A stretch of DNA of 64,000 nt from Streptomyces sp. NK08204. Lineage in GTDB: Bacteria > Actinomycetota > Actinomycetes > Streptomycetales > Streptomycetaceae. The position numbers and the translations under genes were made by a program. Positions 57,477 to 64,000 of the stretch are shown here, piece after piece. Under the pieces are notes generated by a model. It was given only the letters and a program-made list of their open reading frames with translations. It was not told where the DNA came from and made no database searches. Position 1 is the stretch's first letter. Each line of letters starts with the position of its first letter. The DNA lies in the NCBI RefSeq assembly GCF_020400585.1, contig NZ_JAINVF010000021.1, forward strand, positions 62,001 through 126,000. Reading direction: 5' to 3'.

Positions 57477-58706
57477 ATGCATGCCTGGCCCGCTTCCGAG
57501 GTCCCCGCCCTGCCTGGTCAGGGCCGCGACCTGAGGATCCACGACACCGCGACCGGCGGTCTGGTGACCCTTGACCCCGGTCCCGTCGCCCGTATCTACG
57601 TCTGTGGCATCACCCCGTACGACGCGACCCACATGGGGCACGCGGCGACCTACAACGCGTTCGACCTGGTCCAGCGCGTGTGGCTCGACACCAAGCGGCA
57701 GGTCCATTACGTCCAGAACGTGACCGACGTCGACGATCCGCTGCTGGAGCGCGCGAACCGCGACGGCGTCGACTGGGTCGCCCTCGCGGAGAAGGAGACC
57801 GTCCTCTTCCGTGAGGACATGACCGCCCTGCGGATGCTCCCGCCGAAGCACTACATAGGCGCCGTCGAGGCGATACCCCGCATCGTCCCGCTCGTGGAGC
57901 GCCTGTGCGACCTCGGCGCGGCCTACGAGCTGGGCGGCGACATCTACTTCTCCGTCGAGTCCGACACCCACTTCGGCAAGGTCTCGAACCTGGACGCGGC
58001 GGCGATGCGGCTGCTGTCCGCCGAGCGCGGCGGCGACCCGGACCGCCCGGGCAAGAAGAACCCGCTGGACCCGATGCTGTGGATGGCGGCCCGCGAGGGC
58101 GAGCCCAGCTGGGACGGCGGCTCCCTGGGCCCCGGGCGTCCCGGCTGGCACATCGAGTGCGTCGCCATCGCCCTCGAGCACCTCGGCATGGGCTTCGACG
58201 TCCAGGGCGGCGGCTCGGACCTCGCCTTCCCGCACCACGAGATGGGCGCCTCGCACGCCCAGGTGCTCACCGGCGAGTTCCCGATGGCCAAGGCGTACGT
58301 CCACGCCGGCATGGTCGCCCTGCACGGCGAGAAGATGTCCAAGTCCAAGGGCAACCTCGTCTTCATCTCGCAGCTGCGCCGTGACGGCGTCGACCCTGGC
58401 GCCATCCGGCTGGCCCTGCTCGCCCACCACTACCGCGAGAACTGGGAGTGGACCGACCAGGTCCTCCAGGACGCGGTGGACCGCCTCGGCCGCTGGCGTG
58501 CGGCGGTCTCCCGGCCCGACGGGCCGTCCGCCGACGCGCTCGTCGAGGAGATCCGCGACGCCCTGGCCGACGACCTGAACGCGCCCGCGGCGCTTGCCGC
58601 CGTGGACCGCTGGGCGGCCAGCCAGGAGCAGGAGGGCGGCACGGACATAGCCGCCCCCGGCCTGGTCAGCCGTGCCGTGGACGCGCTGCTGGGCGTGGCC
58701 CTGTAA
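57477..58706 (+). CDS. mshC: Cysteine:GlcN-Ins ligase of mycothiol synthesis
   Basis: A 409-residue ligase that joins cysteine to glucosaminyl-inositol. It is a CysRS paralogue with the HIGH-like THMGH, the KMSKSKGN loop, and zinc ligands in YVCGITPYD, HIECVAI and FPHHEMG. The anticodon-binding domain of true CysRS is missing, and the length is that of MshC. ATG 57477 gives better spacing from AGG than the ATG at 57471. Confidence 0.95.
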   Translation: MHAWPASEVPALPGQGRDLRIHDTATGGLVTLDPGPVARIYVCGITPYDATHMGHAATYNAFDLVQRVWLDTKRQVHYVQNVTDVDDPLLERANRDGVDWVALAEKETVLFREDMTALRMLPPKHYIGAVEAIPRIVPLVERLCDLGAAYELGGDIYFSVESDTHFGKVSNLDAAAMRLLSAERGGDPDRPGKKNPLDPMLWMAAREGEPSWDGGSLGPGRPGWHIECVAIALEHLGMGFDVQGGGSDLAFPHHEMGASHAQVLTGEFPMAKAYVHAGMVALHGEKMSKSKGNLVFISQLRRDGVDPGAIRLALLAHHYRENWEWTDQVLQDAVDRLGRWRAAVSRPDGPSADALVEEIRDALADDLNAPAALAAVDRWAASQEQEGGTDIAAPGLVSRAVDALLGVAL

Positions 58707-58714
58707 CACGACGG

Positions 58715-58750
58715 GGAAGGGGCGGTTCCCGATCGGGAACCGCCCCTTCC
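58715..58750. terminator. Bidirectional terminator after mshC
   Basis: 16-base perfect stem GGAAGGGGCGGTTCCC/GGGAACCGCCCCTTCC around GATC, between convergent mshC and the PAC2 gene. Confidence 0.85.
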
Positions 58751-58760
58751 TGCTGTGCTC

Positions 58761-59753
58761 TCAGTCCTCGGAGGTGTCCTCGTCATTGCCCTCCGGGCCG
58801 CCCGGAGCCCCTGGCTTCGGCGGCTTCGGCGGCCGGGTACGGCCGCTCGGGTTGTCCCGCAGGTAGGAGCCGCCGTCCCCGCCGTCCGCGGTGGCGTGCC
58901 CGCCGGGCGGGCTCACGTCCCTGCGCCGCAGGTACCGCTCGAACTCGCGGGCGATCGCCTCGCCCGACGCCTCCGGCAGATCCGCGGTGTCCCGGGCCTC
59001 CTCCAGCGTCTGGACGTACTCGGCGACCTCGCTGTCCTCGGCGGCCAGCTGGTCCACGCCCACCTGCCAGGCACGTGCGTCCTCGGGCAGCTCGCCCTGC
59101 GGGATGCGCAGGTCCAGCAGGTCCTCCAGGCGGTTGAGCAGCGCCAGGGTGGCCTTCGGGTTGGGCGGCTGGGAGACGTAGTGCGGCACGGCCGCCCACA
59201 GCGACACCGCCGGGACGCCCGCGTGCGTGCACGCCTCCTGCAGGACGCCGACGATGCCCGTCGGGCCCTCGTACTTGGTCTCCTCCAGGTCCATCCGGCG
59301 GGCCAGGTCGGGGTCGGACGTGACCCCGCTGACCGGGACCGGACGCGTGTGCGGAGTGTCACCGAGCAGAGCACCCAGGATGACCACCAGCTCCACGCCC
59401 AGCTCGTGCGCGAAGCCGAGCAGCTCGTTGCAGAATGACCGCCAGCGCATGGACGGTTCGATGCCGCGCACCAGCACCAGGTCGCGGGGCTTGTCGCCAC
59501 CGACCCGGACCACCGACAGCCGCGTCGTCGGCCATGTGATCTTGCGCACTCCGGCGTCCATGAACACCGTGGGGCGGTTCACCTGGAAGTCGTAGTAGTC
59601 CTCGGCGTCCAGGGCCGCGAACACCTCGCCCTTCCACTCGCGCTCCAGATGCGCGACCGCCGTGGAGGCGGCGTCGCCGGCATCGTTCCAGCCCTCGAAC
59701 GCGGCCACCATGACTGGGTCGATCAGCTCGGGAACCCCCTCCAGCTCGATCAC
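58761..59753 (-). CDS. PAC2 family protein
   Basis: A 330-residue protein. MVAAFEGWNDAGDAASTAVAHL and VVILGALLGDTPHTRPVPVSG are PAC2 (proteasome assembly chaperone-like) motifs; the last about 50 residues are Pro/Gly-rich and disordered. Actinobacterial members have no confirmed role, though proteasome-related function is suggested by homology. Start ATG 59753. Confidence 0.92.
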   Translation of the reverse strand: MIELEGVPELIDPVMVAAFEGWNDAGDAASTAVAHLEREWKGEVFAALDAEDYYDFQVNRPTVFMDAGVRKITWPTTRLSVVRVGGDKPRDLVLVRGIEPSMRWRSFCNELLGFAHELGVELVVILGALLGDTPHTRPVPVSGVTSDPDLARRMDLEETKYEGPTGIVGVLQEACTHAGVPAVSLWAAVPHYVSQPPNPKATLALLNRLEDLLDLRIPQGELPEDARAWQVGVDQLAAEDSEVAEYVQTLEEARDTADLPEASGEAIAREFERYLRRRDVSPPGGHATADGGDGGSYLRDNPSGRTRPPKPPKPGAPGGPEGNDEDTSED

Positions 59754-59930
59754 CCAGTGCCTCCTTCCGACGTGCCCTCGCTTGTCGTCCCAACCTTACG
59801 GCGTCCGGCGGGGGCGCCCGCAGCCCCCTTGCGCGGGGCAGTGACCGGATCACTGCCCCGATCGCCGCCCCGGAACACCCGTGCTCATCAGGGAGTCCCG
59901 CAGACGTGCACGGCCTCGACGGACACGCAC

Positions 59931-59968
59931 GCCAAGGACGGCCCCGTCGGCGCGGGGCCGTCCTTGGC
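59931..59968 (-). terminator. Terminator of the glp operon
   Basis: Perfect 16-base stem with arms GCCAAGGACGGCCCCG and CGGGGCCGTCCTTGGC around a 6-base loop, 83 bases after the glpD stop; nothing else is seen in the 297-base gap. Confidence 0.8.
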
Positions 59969-60050
59969 AGACCTTCAGCTCACGCTCCTTCAGGTCACGT
60001 GGTCTCAGGTCCCGCTTCCAGAGACCTTCCGGTCCCCCTGCAGGCGGGTC

Positions 60051-61667
60051 CTACTTCTTGTCGAGCAGGTCCTGGACCTTGGCACGGACCTCGTCGGTGG
60101 CGAGGCCGCGGATGGTCAGCGTGGTACGGCGGCGCAGCACGTCGTCCGCCGTCTCGGCCCACTCGTTGTCCCGGGCGTAGACGACCTGCGCCCAGATCTC
60201 CGGTGCGTCCGGGTGGACGCGCTCGGCCAGCTCCGGGTTCTCGTTCGCCATGCGGGCGATGTCGAAGGCCAGGGAGCCGTAGTGGGTGGCCAGGTGCTTG
60301 GCGGTGTCGGCGGCCATGCGCGGGCCGGGCGCCGGGCGGTCCACCAGCAGCCGGTGGGCCACCGCGCGCGGGTTGGCGACACCGGGCAGCGGCAGCCGCT
60401 TCGGCAGGGAGGAGATGGGTTCGAAGTCGTCGCCGAGCGGGTGGCCCGGCAGCGCCTCCAGCTTCTTCATGATCGTGCGGCCGATGTGCCGGAAGGTGGT
60501 CCACTTGCCGCCCGCGACGGACAGCATGCCGGCCCTGCCCTCGGTGACCACGGTCTCGCGCTTGGCCTTGGCGGTGTCACCGGGGCCGCCCGGCAGCACG
60601 CGCAGACCCGCGAAGGAGTACGTGATCAGGTCACGGCTGAGCTGCTGGTCGCGGATGGAGAAGGACGCCTCGTCCAGGATCTGGGTTATGTCCTGCTCGT
60701 TGACCGCGACGTCCGCCGGGTCGCCTTCGTACTCCTCGTCGGTGGTGCCGAGCAGCAGCATGTCCTCCCACGGGAGGGCGAAGGTGATGCGGTACTTGTC
60801 GATGGGCGTCGCGAGGGCGGCCTTCCACGGCGAGGTCCGCTTAAGGATCAGGTGCGCGCCCTTGGACAGGCGGATGGACGGGGCCGCGCCCGGGTCCTCC
60901 ATCCTGCGCAGGTGGTCGACCCAGGGGCCGGTCGCGTTCAGCACCAGACGGGCCGTGACGCCGAACTCGTCGCCGGACAGGCGGTCGCGCAGCTCCGCGC
61001 CCGTCACCCGGCCCTTGGTGAAGCGCAGCCCGGTCACCTCGGCGTGGTTGAGGACGACCGCGCCCGCATCGACGGCCGCGCGGACGGTCATCAGCGCCAT
61101 GCGCGCGTCGTTCATCTGGCCGTCGCCGTACACGGCCACGGCCTTGAGGTTGTCGGTGCGCAGTTCGGGCACGTCCTGCGCGGCCTTGGCGGGGGAGAGC
61201 AGGTGGCCCACGCCGTCACCGAAGGCGGAGAGCGCGGAGTAGGCGAAGACACCCGCGCCGAGCTTCGCCGCGCCGTGCGGCCCGCCCTTGTACACGGGGA
61301 GGTAGAAGGTGAGCGGGCTCGCCAGGTGGGGGGCCACCTGGTGGGAGACCGCACGGCGCTCGAAGTGGTTCTCCGCCACCAGCTTCACCGCGCCGGTCTG
61401 CAGGTAGCGCAGACCGCCGTGGAGGAGCTTGGAGGAGGCGGAGGAGGTGGCGCCGGCGAAGTCGCCGGCGTCGACCAGCGCCACCCTGAGTCCGGACTGC
61501 GCGGCGTGCCAGGCGGTGGAGATGCCCAGAATGCCGCCGCCGATCACAAGAAGGTCGTATGACGCCTTGGCGAGCTGCTCCCTGGTCTCGGCCCGGCTCG
61601 GGTTCGAGCCGGAGGCCGGGTGCGTCCCCAGGGCAGGCACGGACTGCAGGGTGGACTGACTGGTCAT
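60051..61667 (-). CDS. glpD: Aerobic glycerol-3-phosphate dehydrogenase
   Basis: A 538-residue FAD enzyme oxidising glycerol-3-phosphate to DHAP at the membrane. FAD motif DLLVIGGGILGISTAWHAAQSGLRVALVDAGDFAGATSSASSKLLHGGLRYL, then FALPWEDMLLLGTTDEEYEGDP, and a C-terminal domain with LRRRTTLTIRG. It is last in glpF-glpK-glpD, 48 bases from glpK. Confidence 0.97.
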   Translation of the reverse strand: MTSQSTLQSVPALGTHPASGSNPSRAETREQLAKASYDLLVIGGGILGISTAWHAAQSGLRVALVDAGDFAGATSSASSKLLHGGLRYLQTGAVKLVAENHFERRAVSHQVAPHLASPLTFYLPVYKGGPHGAAKLGAGVFAYSALSAFGDGVGHLLSPAKAAQDVPELRTDNLKAVAVYGDGQMNDARMALMTVRAAVDAGAVVLNHAEVTGLRFTKGRVTGAELRDRLSGDEFGVTARLVLNATGPWVDHLRRMEDPGAAPSIRLSKGAHLILKRTSPWKAALATPIDKYRITFALPWEDMLLLGTTDEEYEGDPADVAVNEQDITQILDEASFSIRDQQLSRDLITYSFAGLRVLPGGPGDTAKAKRETVVTEGRAGMLSVAGGKWTTFRHIGRTIMKKLEALPGHPLGDDFEPISSLPKRLPLPGVANPRAVAHRLLVDRPAPGPRMAADTAKHLATHYGSLAFDIARMANENPELAERVHPDAPEIWAQVVYARDNEWAETADDVLRRRTTLTIRGLATDEVRAKVQDLLDKK

Positions 61668-61715
61668 GTCGGGTACTTACTCCTCGTCAGAGCTGACTGA
61701 GCAGGGAAAGACCGC

Positions 61716-63254
61716 TCAGCTCTCGTCCTCGATCCAGCCCATGGTCCGGTCGACGGCCTTGAGCCAGTTCTTGTACTCACGGTCGCGGGTCTCCGCGTCC
61801 ATGTGGGGGGTCCACTCGGCGGCCCGGCGCCAGTTGGCACGCAGTTCGTCGGTGCTGGACCAGAAGCCGACGGCGAGCCCGGCGGCGTAGGCGGCGCCGA
61901 GGCAGGTGGTCTCGGCGACCATCGGGCGCACCACCGGTGCGTCCAGGACGTCGGCGAGGGTCTGCATCAGCAGGTTGTTGGAGGTCATGCCGCCGTCGAC
62001 CTTGAGGGTCACCAGCTCGTCGCCGGAGTCCTTGATCATGGCGTCGGCGATCTCCCGGGTCTGCCAGGCGGTGGCCTCCAGGACGGCGCGCGCGAGGTGC
62101 GCCTTGGTGACGTACCGGGTCAGGCCGGCGATCACGCCGCGGGCGTCGGAGCGCCAGTGCGGGGCGAACAGGCCGGAGAAGGCCGGCACGAAGTAGGCGC
62201 CGCCGTTGTCCTCGACCGAGAGCGCGAGCGTCTCGATCTCGGCGGCGGTGGAGATCAGGCCCATCTGGTCGCGCATCCACTGCACCAGGGAGCCGGTGAC
62301 GGCGATCGAGCCCTCCAGGGCGTAGACCGTCGGCTGGTCGCCGATCTTGTAGCCGACCGTGGTCAGCAGGCCCGCGTAGGAGTTGATGATCTTGTCACCG
62401 GTGTTCATCACCATGAAGGTGCCGGTGCCGTACGTGGACTTGGTCTCGCCCTCGGAGAAGCAGGTCTGGCCGAACAGGGCCGCCTGCTGGTCGCCGAGCG
62501 CCGAGGCGACCGGGATGCCGCCGATCAGGTCGCCGAGCCTGCCGCCGGTGACCTCGCCGTACACCTCGGCGGAGGAGCGGATCTCGGGCAGGATCTGCAG
62601 CGGCACGCCGATGGACTCGGCGATCTTCTCGTCCCACTGCATCGTGTGCAGGTTCATGAGAAGGGTGCGGGAGGCATTGGTGACGTCGGTCACGTGCTTG
62701 CCGCCGTTGACACCGCCGGTCAGGTTCCAGATGACCCAGGTGTCCATGGTGCCGAAGAGGATGTCGCCCGCTTCGGCGCGCTCCCGCAGCCCCTCGACGT
62801 TGTCGAGCAGCCAGCGGGCCTTCGGGCCGGAGAAGTACGACGCGAGCGGCAGGCCGGTCTCGCGGCGGAAGCGGTCCTGGCCGACGTTGCGGCCCAGCTC
62901 CTTGCACAGGGCGTCGGTGCGGGTGTCCTGCCAGACAAGGGCGTTGTGAACGGGCTCACCGGTGTTCTTGTCCCACAGCACGGTGGTCTCGCGCTGGTTG
63001 GTGATGCCGATGGCCTTGATGTCGTCACGGGTGATGCCGGCCTTCTGGACGGCTCCGGCGACGACCTCCTGGACGTTGGTCCAGATCTCGTTGGCGTCGT
63101 GCTCGACCCAGCCCGGCTTGGGGAAGATCTGCTCGTGCTCCTTCTGGTCGACGGAGACGATCCGGCCGTCCCGGTCGAAGACGATGCAGCGCGAGGAGGT
63201 CGTGCCCTGGTCGATCGCGGCGATGAACGGGCCTGCGGTGTGGGCGTCGGTCAC
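61716..63254 (-). CDS. glpK: Glycerol kinase
   Basis: A 512-residue FGGY-family kinase. IDQGTTSSRCIVFDRDG opens the ATPase fold; ITNQRETTVLWD, STYGTGTFMVMNTG and KVDGGMTSNNLLMQ follow. It phosphorylates glycerol imported by GlpF. It lies in the glp operon, 82 bases after glpF. Confidence 0.98.
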   Translation of the reverse strand: MTDAHTAGPFIAAIDQGTTSSRCIVFDRDGRIVSVDQKEHEQIFPKPGWVEHDANEIWTNVQEVVAGAVQKAGITRDDIKAIGITNQRETTVLWDKNTGEPVHNALVWQDTRTDALCKELGRNVGQDRFRRETGLPLASYFSGPKARWLLDNVEGLRERAEAGDILFGTMDTWVIWNLTGGVNGGKHVTDVTNASRTLLMNLHTMQWDEKIAESIGVPLQILPEIRSSAEVYGEVTGGRLGDLIGGIPVASALGDQQAALFGQTCFSEGETKSTYGTGTFMVMNTGDKIINSYAGLLTTVGYKIGDQPTVYALEGSIAVTGSLVQWMRDQMGLISTAAEIETLALSVEDNGGAYFVPAFSGLFAPHWRSDARGVIAGLTRYVTKAHLARAVLEATAWQTREIADAMIKDSGDELVTLKVDGGMTSNNLLMQTLADVLDAPVVRPMVAETTCLGAAYAAGLAVGFWSSTDELRANWRRAAEWTPHMDAETRDREYKNWLKAVDRTMGWIEDES

Positions 63255-63336
63255 TGTGTACTCCTGAAAGATCCGTGGTGAGGGGGCTGTACGTACGGCG
63301 CGTGCTCGAGGACTCGGTGCTTGTTAAAGCTGCTTC

Positions 63337-64000
63337 CTAAGCAAAGGCGACGTTGTAGAGGCCTGCAGCGATCGCGCCGCCGATCAGCGGACCGACCACG
63401 GGGATCCAGGCGTAGCTCCAGTCGGAACCACCCTTGTTGGGCAGGGGCAGGAGGGCGTGCACGATGCGCGGGCCGAGGTCACGGGCAGGGTTGATGGCGT
63501 AGCCCGTCGGGCCGCCGAGCGAGAGGCCGATGGAGACGACGACCAGCGAGGTGATCAGGGCACCGAGGGGGCCCAGGCCGTTGCCGTTGCCGTTCAGGCC
63601 CTGCGTGAGGACGGCGAGGACCAGCACGACGGTGCCGATGATCTCCGTGGCGAGGTTCTGCACCACGTTCCGGATCTCCGGACCGGTGGAGAAGACGCCG
63701 AGGACGGGGCCGGCGCCCTTCTCCTGGGCCTCGACGGCCTTGGCCGCCGTGGCCTGCGCGCCCGGACCGCCGACGATCTCATTGTCGGTGAGGTGGGCGT
63801 GGAACTGGCCGTAGTAGGTGATCCAGACCAGAGCCGCGCCGATCATGGCGCCGAGCAGCTGACCGCCCCAGTAGGTGGGCAGGTCGCTGAAGTCCTTGTC
63901 CTTGATCGCGAGCGCGAGCGTCACGGCCGGGTTCAGGTGGGCGCCGGAGAGCGGCGCCGAGGTGTAAACGGCCGTCAGAACGGCGAAACCCCACCCGAAG
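63337..64000 (-). CDS. glpF: Glycerol facilitator (aquaglyceroporin), 5' end outside window
   Basis: At least 221 residues are visible. Both pore motifs are present: GAHLNPAVTLA and YAINPARDLGPR, the Asp after the second NPA-type motif (NPARD) marking an aquaglyceroporin. A longer-than-usual periplasmic loop (HLTDNEIVGGPGAQATAAKAVEAQEKGAG) is inserted. It is the first visible gene of the operon; the start and promoter are beyond 64000. Confidence 0.96.
   Translation of the reverse strand, partial: FGWGFAVLTAVYTSAPLSGAHLNPAVTLALAIKDKDFSDLPTYWGGQLLGAMIGAALVWITYYGQFHAHLTDNEIVGGPGAQATAAKAVEAQEKGAGPVLGVFSTGPEIRNVVQNLATEIIGTVVLVLAVLTQGLNGNGNGLGPLGALITSLVVVSIGLSLGGPTGYAINPARDLGPRIVHALLPLPNKGGSDWSYAWIPVVGPLIGGAIAAGLYNVAFA

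Noticed and set aside
57477..58706. Cysteinyl-tRNA synthetase
   Set aside because: The protein lacks the anticodon-binding domain, has the MshC length and lies in the conserved mshC neighbourhood.

Overview
The window is a stretch of high-GC (about 72% or more) actinobacterial chromosome, almost certainly from a Streptomyces species. The evidence is very strong G/C bias at third codon positions, two chaplin genes (chpH and chpC, aerial-hypha surface proteins), mycothiol ligase MshC, an F420-type LLM oxidoreductase, SoxR, and many TetR/GntR regulators beside catabolic genes. The order glpF-glpK-glpD, PAC2, mshC, SCO1664 family, DUF3090, phosphatase, CorA ... chpC-chpH ... gntK/gntP ... hmgA follows the S. 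coelicolor core order as I remember it. I see no insertion sequence, prophage, CRISPR array or biosynthetic cluster. One tRNA-Leu gene is present.

Left part (1-11.3 kb): a partial DUF72 gene, an AAA ATPase, a frameshifted remnant of an RskA-type anti-sigma factor, a small conserved protein and a CoA-transferase. Next comes a resistance-like locus: a DrrAB-type ABC exporter divergent from a TetR gene that overlaps an ANT(2'')-like nucleotidyltransferase gene. The tyrosine-degradation gene hmgA follows, in a probable operon with a UTRA-domain GntR regulator and an orphan type-ISP specificity protein.

Middle (11.3-35.5 kb): a TetR with a bis-MGD molybdoenzyme, and a class F sortase with a membrane-anchored secreted partner. 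Then come alcohol/aldehyde/acyl-CoA oxidation genes, which appear to share a TetR operator. A second TetR is paired with a MaoC hydratase through matching operators. Further on are soxR, a penicillin/AHL-acylase-type Ntn hydrolase, an alpha/beta hydrolase and a NamZ-like muramidase. The last group holds an SDR, a TetR, an acyl-CoA dehydrogenase, an APH-fold kinase and a quinone oxidoreductase; it resembles a split ACAD10/11 or levulinate-type 4-hydroxyacyl-CoA route.

Right part (35.5-64 kb): DUF202 membrane proteins, a NUDIX hydrolase, a DMT transporter, a SorA/MsrP-like molybdoenzyme with its cytochrome b, and a gluconate locus (gntK-gntP divergent from a GntR gene that looks leaderless). 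After these come a CapA-like protein, tRNA-Leu(GAG), an M20 peptidase, and chpH-chpC. ChpC here has three chaplin domains, two of them encoded by an exact tandem duplication. Then follow a RecD2-like protein with eroded nucleotide-binding motifs, an aldo-keto reductase, an LLM oxidoreductase, a ferritin-like protein and CorA. The window closes with the actinobacterial phosphatase-DUF3090-SCO1664-MshC module, a PAC2 protein and the glycerol operon glpF-glpK-glpD.

Most genes are ordinary Streptomyces core genes. The most informative non-gene signals are shared operator palindromes that tie distant catabolic genes to local TetR regulators, a sigma-BldN-like promoter with a 5' hairpin at chpH, and the decayed anti-sigma factor.
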